Below, one piece after another: positions 1 through 9,783 of a DNA stretch of 64,000 nucleotides (positions are counted from its first letter, which is position 1; each line of letters opens with the position of its first letter). Origin of the DNA: Gnetum montanum (lineage: Eukaryota; Streptophyta; Gnetopsida; Gnetales; Gnetaceae); contig MNCI01003473.1 of the NCBI GenBank assembly GCA_015680685.1, forward strand, positions 328,898 to 392,897. The letters are read 5' to 3'. Below the pieces are notes generated by a model. That model did no database searches. It saw only the letters and a list, made by a program, of their open reading frames with translations, and was not told where the DNA came from. A program made the position numbers and the translations under genes.

Positions 1-239
1 GATATATTTGAGAGGAGACAAAATCTAGGCACAGAGTCCTCGGACGAGTTTGTACCTCAATCAAAGCACCATCAACTGATTATAAGCATAGGAGCTTTTG
101 CCAACAATCCAAACTAGCATTGAACTACAACAACCAATCCATCCCCAAAATTACATCATACACCCCAAGAGCCATAACATGTAAATCACTAACCCATTGC
201 ACACCTTCCAATTCTACTAGCACATTTCTACACACCTAA

Positions 240-440
240 TCAACTCAAGTTTCATGACCCCCACTAGAAGATACTATCAACCCATGAGAAGTAGAATGAT
301 AGAAAAGAGCTACATGATGTGCAATCATATGATCTATGAAAGAATGGCTAGCACCAGAATCAAATAACATTAACACAAAAAATCCAAAAACCATACCTCC
401 CATCTCCATCACTATGTTTGGCTACACATCCAAAGGTTGG
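240..440 (-). pseudogene. gypsy aspartic protease fragment
   Basis: On the minus strand the translation contains LFDSGASHSFID, the active-site block of the retropepsin found after gag in many plant gypsy elements (known form VLFDSGATHSF). The protease would cut the Gag-Pol polyprotein. The catalytic Asp-Ser-Gly is still present here. The fragment follows the gag zinc knuckles without a clear gap. The following part of pol lies left of the window. Family assignment rests on this motif and on position. Confidence 0.75.
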
Positions 441-479
441 TCTATTAAGGCATACACCCATCCTTGAGTCCTCTAGTCC

Positions 480-1550
480 CCTCCTCCAAGTTGAGTGATT
501 GGTGCTCCCTGTCCACTCTGAATTGGAGGTTGCTACCCTCAGCCTCTACCTCCTCCACTACTACCTACTTTCTTTGGGCACTCTTGAGCTTAATGCCCTA
601 GCTACCCACATGAAAAATAGTTCTAGCAATCCCTCTACAGATGACTAGGCTACCCACATCTATAACAAACAATAGCTCCATGACGAACTCCAATAGTAGG
701 ACCATGAGTAGGTGTTGGATGCTCTCCTCCATGACCACAAGCTTACGTAGAGGGGCCAGGCCTCTCTCCTGATGTTGGTCCTCTCTTCTACCTTTATCAC
801 CTCTCTCTACATGTTGTATCCTCCTGTTGACTCCTCTCTAAATCCATGGCTACTACTCTAGCTTCATCATAGGAAGTTAATTTAATAAATAATAGGTGAT
901 CCTTCAAAGATGGTCTCAAACCTCAAACAAACCTATTTGTCCTTGCCCAAGCCTCTGTCTGCATCTGGGGTACATAACTACTTAGCTTAGAGAAATAGGC
1001 ATCATACTCCACCATAGACTAACTACCTTGATACAAATGGTAGAACTCATCCTCCTTGGCCTGTGCATATTGGGTAGACACATAACGATATCTAAAAGAT
1101 GCTAAAAAATCATCCCATGCCACCTCTTGACCAATCCATCCCTTGGCCTACTCTTCAGTCATCCACCAACGTTGGGTAGTACCAACCAATTGACAAACTA
1201 CTAATCAATTCTACTAAACTGATGAACAACCCATCAAATCAAAAGCCTTTTGCAATTCCTCCAACCATTCTATAGCCACAATGGGATCTTCAATGCCATC
1301 AAATTTTGGAGGTCCCAATTTCTAAAACTACTCCACGAGTTTTGCCTGTTTGCTTCTCCTAAGCCTCCACTACCACTATCACTTTCCACTTCCCTAATCA
1401 TGGGAACATGAGCAAAAGCATCATTAGCTATAGCATGCTGTTGTAGGATCTGTAACAATTGTTGTATAAGCTCTGGTTACCTATTTGCAGGACCATTGCT
1501 ACATGTTGGAGGAGGCATCTCTTATCCATCATTAGATCACCAGCACTATG
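480..1550 (-). pseudogene. gypsy gag (capsid plus two CCHC knuckles), broken by stops
   Basis: The minus-strand translation has the retrotransposon gag signature: an RWWMTEE segment near 1170-1150, the WDDFLASFRYRYV segment near 1115-1080, then EFYHLYQGS and VEYDAYFSKLSSYVP, which match the usual 'W..F...F...Y.P' and 'V.EY...F..L..Y' blocks of the plant gag family. Downstream are two zinc knuckles, CYRCG...H...C near 670-620 and a second SCG..GH...C near 620-580. Stops are present, mostly TAG, several at places where Gln is expected. Gag would form the virus-like particle and bind element RNA; this copy cannot. Confidence 0.85.
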
Positions 1551-1634
1551 ACCATATCTACTATACATCTCTATAACCTAAAATTACACAAATGGGTGAG
1601 TACCCCCACCATCATACAACATCAGGGTAAACTA

Positions 1635-1646
1635 GCTTTGATACCA
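1635..1646 (-). other. primer binding site, initiator tRNA-Met type
   Basis: The minus-strand reading is TGGTATCAAAGC, one base from the TGGTATCAGAGC that pairs with the 3' end of plant initiator tRNA-Met. It sits 3 bases inside the LTR end (1650), as expected for the start of minus-strand DNA synthesis, and it fixes the orientation and the inner LTR border of this element. Confidence 0.85.
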
Positions 1647-2006
1647 CAATGTAACACCCCACCCTAGCTTAGGGTAGGGTGATGCCTAGGATCAAGTAAT
1701 ATTAGCACAGAAGCATGATATCTAGAACCAATAATGTGCAGAATACAAGATAATAAGAAAAATCACATGGTACAGAACTTTCCTACCATACCAAAAACTA
1801 AACATACATATCACATCATAATAATGCATGTCTCTACATAAGCAAACTATACACTACTCTACAAAAATACAAAAAAAAACACATAAACCTAATCATCGTA
1901 TATAGAAGAGTATAGTACAGAGAATGTCATACAAGGATATCTAGTCTAGACTACTATACATGAAAATAATACAATAAGCAAGCATTGAAGGATTTCCCCT
2001 CCTCTA

Positions 2007-2022
2007 CTCTCTCTCTCTCTCT
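2007..2022. repeat. (CT)8 microsatellite
   Basis: A 16-bp CT run inside the LTR of the left gypsy element. Confidence 0.9.
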
Positions 2023-2930
2023 TTATGCTCATCTAGGCTCTTGTGCTTTTCCCTTGTAATGAAATAAAGTCAGTACACAACTGAGTGGGAAGCCTTTACA
2101 CTTCCCCTACTAGATGGTTAACAAGTGCTACACTAGAGGAGAGGAGTGGTATATAAGGTAACCTGCAACACTATTAGTCTCATGCATGCTCACAACACAC
2201 ACTATATCAGCTAACATATGATCATACAAGCATAGACAAAGCCATGGTCCAACATCATCTATCATGCCCGTGTCATCATACCCATGATATACCATAAATA
2301 GTCCATGATCTACATAATCATAATCCCACAGAACACCTATTCTCAATGGTATGACTCACCAACCAATACTATCACATACATATCCCATGTGGTTGCTAGC
2401 ATATCTGAGCTTAGTGTAGCATGTGAAACATTGCCATAAGTACTCATAATAGCCATTTCCTATAGGTATTTTATCAATCTTTTATTTATCCAATTAGAGC
2501 TAGGGTCTGTCAACCTATGACTTGTAACCATTAGTCTTCTAGAGGATTGGCAATAAGAACAAACACACCTATGCCACAGACCAGCCATAGAGATGAACAC
2601 ACCTATGCTCTCCCACTCTCAAGATGAGGCCTGAGATAGGAGCCTCACTAATGCATCATAGTGGGGGTCAATCCATACTACCTCCAGGGTGCCTCATCAT
2701 CAACTGGTCCACACCCAAATGCTTGCACCACCCACCAACAATTATCATAAGCATCGTCATGAAAACATATACACAATCGAGCTAGCTTAAGCCAACACAT
2801 GTCAAAAGTACCACATACCCAAACAACATAACCACACATCTCCACCCCTAACAATTATAGTCATTCCAGGAAAACAATACCACAATGCAACAAAATAACA
2901 TGAAGACCTCAATATGACAAAACAATACAA

Positions 2931-3050
2931 TGTTCCTCAAAAGACATGTATTTTCATACAAATGACCACTAAAATAACCTTCAAAATGATATATGCCCAA
3001 GAGAAAACTAATCCCATGTAATGTTCCTCAAAAGACATGTACTTCCATAC
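2931..3050. repeat. 91-bp tandem duplication, second copy split by an insertion
   Basis: The block starting TGTTCCTCAAAAGACATGTA at 2931 recurs at 3022 with two substitutions. The second copy stops at 3050 and resumes at 4084 (ATACAAATGAC then CTTCAAAATGATATATGCCC), on the far side of the solo LTR. The duplication therefore predates that insertion. Confidence 0.85.
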
Positions 3051-4083
3051 TGATGAGTGGCGAGGTACCCCTACACTCAACCATATGAATACGAGCGTGC
3101 ATGCGCGATCTGGTCAAACTCCGTAGACTAAATGCCTTAACACCACAAGAAACACTTCGGGTTAATCGTTCGTTGTCTTCCCAAGCTTGCTTGTAAGTGT
3201 CACGATGTATGATTAAGCAAGTCTGAGGTATGTGATTTTTTTGGTATTTTTCAATTTATCTTCTATGCTATCAGGGGAAAGGGTTGAGAAACTAAGCTAA
3301 CTCTAACTAATGATCTAAGTCTAAATTAACTAGCGTCAGCATCCGTTCCCACTTACCGGACACACCCTGAACTATGCAACTGTGGCTTACCAAACGCTAA
3401 TCGTTACTGGGATCACCACACGTAACGCAAGTGCTCGAAGTGGTCGTACTGAGGCACCTATTTAGCTTAAGTGTGATAAGCAGCCGATTCCTTCGCTCGC
3501 CATACACACCCGTGGGTGCTCGTAACTAAGTCATACTTATCACACATCTAGCCTAGCAATGAGTAGCTGATTCCTTGACTAGCCATACACATTGGACTAC
3601 CACTGGGATTACCAAGTGCAGAATCCTGGAATACGCTACTGGGTTACCAAGCAGCCAATGCTCGTAATCAAGTCGTACTCATGCGTTGCGACAAGCAGCC
3701 GATTCCTTGACTAGCCGTACACGTCCATAGACGCTCGTAATCAAGTTGTACTTGTGCGCACTAGGAAAGCAATAAATAAACAACAATAAAACCATGTACT
3801 ACAAGGTTTATCCAATCAAGTTTGTCTTTATTGCCGTACACAACTTGGGTTCAGGTTACAAGCTGCTCGAATAAAGAGCCGTTCACTCTAGGACTCCTAC
3901 TGCGGGCACATGGGAAAAATTCAAACTCTGGAGTGATCAATCTACCAGAGCTTTGCTACTTCTAGCCAGGATTGGGAAATGAAGGGAGTGCCGCCTCTTA
4001 TTTATAGATATGGCAGCGGACCGCGATATCGCATGGGATATCGCTTATGCGATATCGCGGCACATGCAGGTCGCGTATCATCA
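3051..4083. mobile_element. CpG-rich solo LTR with 5-bp target duplication CATAC
   Basis: The insertion starts TGATGA and ends TCATCA, so it has the TG...CA ends of an LTR with a 6-bp terminal inverted repeat. It is flanked by CATAC at 3046-3050 and 4084-4088. No coding sequence lies inside, so it is a solo LTR left by LTR-LTR recombination. It has many more CpG dinucleotides than its surroundings. Inside are imperfect repeats around AGCCGATTCC (3483, 3563, 3698) followed by CTCGTAATCAAGT-type blocks, a TATA-like TTATTTATAGA at 3998-4008, and a strong palindrome at 4021-4060. Orientation and superfamily cannot be told. Confidence 0.85.
4021..4060. promoter_or_regulatory. 40-bp palindrome with GCGATATCGC repeats
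   Basis: The arms CCGCGATATCGCAT (4021-4034) and ATGCGATATCGCGG (4047-4060) are exact reverse complements. GCGATATCGC, itself a palindrome, occurs at 4023-4032 and 4049-4058, and a partial copy lies at 4037-4044. It sits 13 bp after the TATA-like sequence of the solo LTR, so it would overlap a transcription start if that TATA works on the plus strand. It could be a protein-binding site or an RNA hairpin; function is unknown. Confidence 0.8.
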
Positions 4084-4514
4084 CATACAAATGACAACTA
4101 GAATACCCTTCAAAATGATATATGCCCAAAAAGAAAACTAATCCCACAATTAGAAAGTGCTTTCCACGACAATCCCAATGATACTAATTTTGCCTGAATC
4201 AGACTTTTGGAAGAAAAGTTATGTGCATTCAAAGTTTGATTAATAAAATAATATTTTGAATGCCAAAAAATGCTTGCATCCCAGTAGGCCCCACAAATAG
4301 CGTATTCCAATCATATGAGACTCATCAACACCATAGATCATATTCCATAAGTCCACATCAACCCATACATCCCATAGATATTAATAAACAATTTGTAACA
4401 AAAATCGTACAATTTTGGAAAACATACAAAATAACATGCCTATGCTTAGACTTTGACCTAACTGCACCACATGCCCCCATCGCATGATTATATACACTAA
4501 TCTAGCACAAAAAT

Positions 4515-5110
4515 ATAGGAAAAAGGTAAAGACAACCCACCAATTAAAATTGTTGGGGTTAGAAAGGCCGAAATAAGGAGAAAATCTTCAAAGGAACAAC
4601 AATTCATGGACTGATTTATACTAAAGGAAATGGATAATTTCATGCCTATTCAAATGTTGATTAGAAAGGAGATCATGATTATAGAAAATGTACATCAAGA
4701 GTTATATTATTCCATGGATACAATGCAACATATTTGAAAACTAAAAAATAAAGTTCAATGAGTCTCTCAATTTGTGAAGTCGAATTCATACCTATGGTTA
4801 AGTGCATACAAATGTGCTTTGGCTAAAAAAACTCACAATACACCTACGATTTCAAGTTCATCTTTTAATAAAACTATTTTGTGACAACACTGCAACCATC
4901 CAATTATCAAATGAACATGTGCTACATAAGAAATCAAAGCACATAGACATCAAATATTACTTCATCAAGCAAGAAGTGAAGGAGGAAACCTTCACACCTA
5001 AGCATGTGTAATACAATGATTAACTAGTGGATTTATTAACTAAACCTCTACTAAATTACAGAAATGAGTACCTTCAACATGGTGTAGGTATCATAAAAAT
5101 CTAAGAATCA
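4515..5110 (+). pseudogene. Ty1/copia RT tail and RNase H fragment
   Basis: Plus-strand translation, with stops, follows the conserved copia C-terminus: a PTN..CWG...KEKIFKGTT block (known form 'HW.A.KRILRYLKGT'), GLIY, then SSMSLSICEVEFIP near 4750 (known form 'SSVSLSTCEAEYIA'), FCDNTATIQLSNEHVLHKKS and SKHIDIKYYFI near 4890-4960, and LVDLLTKPL near 5030. These are the RNase H blocks, which would remove the RNA strand during reverse transcription. The Asp-Asn and His-Ile-Asp blocks are kept, but the early DADWAGD-type block has become NVD followed by a stop. The 5' part of this copia element is missing; the gypsy LTR replaces it at about 4510. Confidence 0.85.
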
Positions 5111-5292
5111 AACAACAAGATTAGAAAAATCATGCATTCCATAGTAAAGAAAGGACTATTACAGTTAGTGTGTCATGTTGAATTCATTCAACAAGATAAA
5201 CAAAGAGAAAAAAGAATAAGATTTCATTTGTTATCACTTCAATCAAGAAGACAAATTAAATTTTATATTAGTAAAATGAGTTAATGGGAGGA

Positions 5293-5608
5293 TGTACTTA
5301 GTTTTGGTCCCAATCCATTCTCTTCTTTATTATTTTTCACTGGTTAATGACTTTTCATTAACCCCAAGTATGGCTTCAACATTTTTCTATAAATATGATA
5401 GCCATACATAGATGTAATGAATTTTTTTTTATGTAAGAAAAACTTGATAAAAATTTTCTCTCTTAAGTTTAACTTCTTAAATCCTACTCTCTCATTTCCA
5501 CATTGTTTTTTATCTAATACCATCCTCAATAAGATCCATAGGTTCTAATTCAAATCTTCATCCAATCAAGTAGAATACTCTTCATTTTATCCTTTGTGCT
5601 TATTCACA
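5293..5608 (+). repeat. 3' LTR of the copia fragment (end uncertain)
   Basis: A polypurine stretch (AATGGGAGGA, 5283-5292) is followed at once by TGTACTTAG, the usual copia arrangement at the start of a 3' LTR, about 180 bp after the RNase H end. A TATA-like CTATAAATATG follows at about 5385-5395. I place the end near TTCACA at about 5608, but there is no second LTR to compare with. Confidence 0.55.
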
Positions 5609-5759
5609 GCTTACCATAAAAGACAAAAGTGTTCTCTCCAATTTTCTTAAATCTTCTATCCTCTAAAGTAATGTATTACAATTATCAAGATTTCAAATTA
5701 AAGAACATCTTGAGGCAAATCCATGAATATCAAATTTTTTGTTTTTTAATTTGCAAACT

Positions 5760-6265
5760 CAACAAACAATAGCATAATGGTTTTACCATGACTTATCATC
5801 AACTCATGGTATTGTAGGTTTCTCAAATCACAAACTCATCCCAAGTTATGTTATCCTAGTTTTTAGGTTTTCATAGACCACGATTCATGGTACACTTATG
5901 GTCCAATACCATGAATCCAATACAACTTATGGTTAGATCATGGTATCAACCATGACTCATGGTCAACTTATAGTCAATTCAAGATTGAAACTATGACTCA
6001 TAGTTGCCTCATAGTTGAACATCTAGAATAAGGAAAATTTGCCATGACTTATGGTGTACTCGTGGTTCAACACCACAACTCATAGCATCCAACAATTTAA
6101 ATTTTTTGTTATTAATCATCACCACAATTTGTAGAATCCTCATTGTCTAGTTGTGGAATCCTCAAAAATTAATCCTCTTTATTTCCATCATTACTACAAA
6201 TTGTGTTGTAATACCATGACCTTTGGAATTACACACCATAACTTGTGGTTAAGTCATGGTTAATT
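5760..6265. repeat. degenerate array of ACCATGAGTYRTGGT-type palindromic motifs
   Basis: About 500 bp is filled with variants of CCATGACTCATGGT, ACTTATGGT, ACTCATAGT and ACCACAACTCATAG, every 20-50 bp. The best copy is the palindromic ACCATGACTCATGGT at 5949-5963, whose centre TGACTCA is the core bound by GCN4-like bZIP proteins. A second array with the same vocabulary in the opposite sense lies at 26.75-27.15 kb. No reading frame is recognised. Nature unknown; perhaps part of a repeat family. Confidence 0.6.
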
Positions 6266-6361
6266 CATGCTTACTTAAAATCCAAAAATTTTTAGAATCA
6301 AGGTCAAATATTAAATCCTCATCTTCATCTCATACAACTCTTCATGTGTGTGCTACTATAT

Positions 6362-6424
6362 CATTATAGCTACAATATCATAGCTAGGACATTGTAGCTA
6401 TAATGTCATATGTTTTCATATGAC
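6362..6424. repeat. two adjacent perfect hairpins
   Basis: CATTATAGCTACAAT (6362-6376) is the exact reverse complement of ATTGTAGCTATAATG (6391-6405), with a 14-base loop. It is followed directly by GTCATATG (6405-6412), TTTT, CATATGAC (6417-6424). It could be the end of a small inverted-repeat element or a structured RNA; no function can be named. Confidence 0.8.
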
Positions 6425-6531
6425 ATCAAAAATATGGTGTATCTGGGATAAGTAAACTTTATAAATACCATCCACCTACTATATTGAATGCATCTTTTGA
6501 TCACCATAGTATCCAAATTATTGTAATTCAT

Positions 6532-7207
6532 TTCTACAATACTTAGAATTTATCCATGAGTACCTATAGCATGGAATTAAGTTAATTATATGAAGCCTTA
6601 TTTAAGTAGATTGTACCTAAACACCATCCATGAATGGTAATAAGATTAAGATTAATTACTATTCATTATAGAAATTTGACATAGCCTAAATTTACATTTA
6701 ATACACTTTATATCTATGCAATTTAGCTTAATTTTTACTATACTACACACTTAACTAATATTTTAAGTTTCATCACACATTTATTACATAGCATGAGTAT
6801 GACCAATTTTGAACATAAATATACTAACATTTGATAATCCCAATAGTGTGTCACTTGGTATGCCCAACAATAGATACTTGGTAGCCTAGCAATATTAGTG
6901 TAAGTTCAAGATGTGTATGAAAAGTTGGGAACAAATGGTCATTACATAGGCTAAATTAGATTTACTTCTTACACTTACCTTAGGTTAAATTAGATTTTAG
7001 TTTTTAATATTTTAATATTATTTTATCATGTCCTAAATAACATTAAGATCATATGCCTCAATTACACTTAACTATATGCACTATGACTATAAGAATGTAA
7101 TTGTAAAGATAGCAACATGTAATCAAAAACTTAGCTATCTAGATACCACACTAGTCTAGTCCATGAATTACGATCACGTCACTTATGTATGCTTGTAATT
7201 TTTGTGA
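6532..7207 (+). repeat. isolated LTR related to the LTRs of the 52.65-61.5 kb element
   Basis: This block aligns along its length with the two LTRs at 52652-53357 and 60839-61501. Shared stretches include CTTATTTAAG/CTTATTCAAG, GAGTATGACC/GAGCATGACC, TTTTAATATTAT, GCCTCAATTA and the terminal CTTGTAATTT. It starts TGTAATTC and ends near TTTGTGA. No element interior is attached: what follows is LINE coding sequence. I could not find a target duplication, so it may be a solo LTR or a fragment. Confidence 0.7.
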
Positions 7208-7239
7208 TTGAGCATTGGGACTACTTGCCACTCACCACC

Positions 7240-8230
7240 TCTTTATCTACTATCTTACTATAAAGCCCAAGAAAAAGTTATGAATACTCTAGAAAAAGTG
7301 AAGCATCAATTTCTTTACTCTCACACTAAGGATGGAAGCTTTTATTCTATAAAATGGGATTTTATTTGTCAACCTATTTAGGAAGATGACTAAATTATTT
7401 GAAATATTTACCACATTAATCTAGTATTTCTTGATAAACTTATTAGGTAGCTTTACATAGGGGATAGGCCATGGGTTCCAATGATGTGTACCAAATACCT
7501 TTATTATAATCTTTTGTTTCAAAATGCACCTCTAATAACTTGTGCTAGTCCAAACATGGTAGTGTTTTGAAAAGATATAAGTTTGTTTCAAAATATATTT
7601 ATTAGGGTGGTTCTAATCAATATAAGTTAAATGATGCTTATGAAAAGTTGGCTCTAAGTATTAAGGATCTTCTAAGGGAAGCATAGTAGAAGACTATTAT
7701 GATTCTAAAATGTAAAATTTTTATGTCTAATGTCTACATGAAAAATTATCTGTAAATGTTCTTTTACAACATAAAGGTTTGATTACAATTGAGCTTTATA
7801 TGAGGTGCAAGACATAACCTAAGATCATTAATCATGGTCTATTTTAATGTCCTGCTCTAATCATTTTGACAAGAGTTTGCGTGTATGACTAGTGCACATT
7901 ACAAGTGCAGATCTATTCAAGATGTAATTTCTTGAACTTCTCAAATTTGGGAAAAAAGAAAGTGTTGCAAACATAAAAATATTATTGCCTCTATTCTTCA
8001 TAACTTATGGTATTATAAAAACTGGTGGGTGTTCAAATAGGAACACTACAATTACAAGATTGATGTTCTAATATTTGTTATAGTTTACTTTTCCTATTTC
8101 ACTATCATAGTGGTGGTAATTTTTGAAGAAAAACTCCTTGAGTAACTCAGCTTTATTCATTTGAGAGAAATATTCATATGATTTTGTATTTTTCTTCTCT
8201 ATTTTAATGTTTTAATTTTCTTAAATTAAT
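7240..8230 (+). pseudogene. L1-type LINE, region behind the reverse transcriptase
   Basis: Plus-strand translation near 7270-7560 reads VKHQFLYSHTKDG, then IKWDFICQP and, after stops, LIRxLYIGDRPWVPMMCTKYLY and, further on, CASPNMVVF. This matches the stretch after the RT of plant L1 elements (known form 'FLWSG......W..IC.P...GGLGI' then 'WR......LWV.....KY'). The RT itself is absent upstream, where the isolated LTR abuts. Homology fades after about 7700; the T-rich stretch to 8230 may be the 3' untranslated part. Confidence 0.7.
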
Positions 8231-9780
8231 TTGTCTGTATGGAAGATGTTCATTTATTTTATATTGGAATCTCTAGTAGCTCCACTTTTGTATAGCCTCT
8301 TTTTTCATTTTCTAGTTTCTAGAGTTTCATTTCTATCTTTATACAACTAAAAATATAATTAGCTCCTAGTCTTATAAGTGTACCCTAGCCATTATCGGAC
8401 TGGATTTACCTTTAAAAATTGATTTATATTTTATTCTCTTAAGCATTTCTTTTTTGTCATAATTTAATAGTACCTCAAAAAGTTATAAATCTTCTTAGTT
8501 TTGGATTATAGCACATGTTGTTGGATCTTCTTCTAAAATATATAACACTTGTGTTACATAAAAAATTTAGAAAAGGACCTCATCCTTTGCAAATTTCATA
8601 TCATGATTCAAATGTAATAGCTCATATAAAATTTTTGAATAAAAAATTAAAAATAATTGAATTTAAAAGTCAAAATCATAGTTTATGAAGTATAATATAC
8701 TCCACTATTTTTAATGATATACATTAAATATAATAAGAAAATTCTAATTTTAATTATAGTTTTTATAATATTAATAGTTCTACCTAAGTTTTGTATAGCT
8801 TTCTCTTAGATTGGATCACCTTCTAAATCTAATTAATCTTTGAAAGAGCGTTAAATTAGTTATAAAATAGTATTCCATACACACCTTATTGATCATTATG
8901 TCACAAGTTTCTACATATGATCCATTGTTTCCAAATTATACTATTTGTTTTTAAAAAATGCCTTTTATGGGTAAAAAACCTTAATAATGATATCTTAATG
9001 TGGGGTGTGACTATTCTAACTCTTTTCTAGAATGGTATAGAAACAAAAATAAAATCTATCATTATTCAATAATATTAATAAGCAAATATCTATAGATGAG
9101 TTTTAGGAGGTAACAGAAAACTAGCACTTTCCTACATAATAAAAATAGAAAAAATAACTACCTTCCAAAAATCAAATACCAAAAATTTATTTTTCTATTC
9201 TCTTTTAACACTCATTTTAATATCAAAAAATTCTTAGAAAAAAAACATACCAAAATCACTTATAAAGTATTCTAAATTTGTCCCGCTAAGAATTTAAAAA
9301 GTTACATTTGCAACGTTGAAATAAAATGGATCTAAAGCACTTAAGGTTTTAGGAGCTAAGATGTAGAGAAATATCTTCTTAGGGTTTTCAATGTTCATTA
9401 TCCAATCAAAACTTCCTCCACAATTTGGGGATGAACTTACAATTTAGGAATGAACATTTCTCATATCTACCATCTCGCAAAAACAATTGCAGCTACAATG
9501 ACTAACCATTTTTATGATAATGATAAACTATTGTTTTGAAGTTATTTAACTATTTTATATCATTTTTATATTTATATTTTCAATCAAGTAGCTATAGCAC
9601 ACATATTCTTAGAGTTTTATTCTTTGTGTTGTTTTTTGAAAGCAAGTATGCTCCAACAAATCCCTGTACATTTTACTTAAGACAACTACAATTTAATTTA
9701 AGTTTTAGTTTCTTGCAATATCACTATCATATTGATCTTCTTTCTAACTCTTAGGAATTCAATGCTTTTCATTTTTATTC
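8231..9780. other. AT-rich stretch with no recognised feature
   Basis: I see no gene, motif array or element border here. Short chance reading frames occur (for example 9536-9754 on plus) but have no recognisable domain and low-complexity composition. It may be old transposon sequence decayed beyond recognition. Confidence 0.5.
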
Positions 9781-9783
9781 TTT

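Larger units (their letters stand above)
1..4509 (-). mobile_element. Ty3/gypsy retrotransposon, 5' part, running off the left edge
   Basis: Read on the minus strand this gives, in order, a 5' LTR (4509 down to 1650), a primer binding site, gag and the start of an aspartic protease, after which the element leaves the window. The gag and protease style (CCHC knuckles then a DSGASHSF-type active site) is that of chromovirus elements such as the Del/Tekay group; the lineage is inference because reverse transcriptase and integrase lie outside. The right LTR end is estimated from where copia sequence resumes, so it may be off by some tens of bases. The copy is dead: gag has several TAG stops. It seems to have landed in a copia element whose RNase H end continues at about 4515. 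Confidence 0.8.
1650..4509 (-). repeat. 5' LTR of the left gypsy element (interrupted)
   Basis: On the plus strand the LTR begins TGTAACACCCC at 1650, next to the primer binding site, and ends near CACA at about 4509. It is interrupted by a 1033-bp solo LTR plus its 5-bp duplication, so its own length is about 1.82 kb. It contains a (CT)n run at 2007-2022 and a 91-bp tandem duplication (copies starting at 2931 and 3022). I see no convincing TATA box. The outer border is uncertain because the matching LTR is not in the window. Confidence 0.65.
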
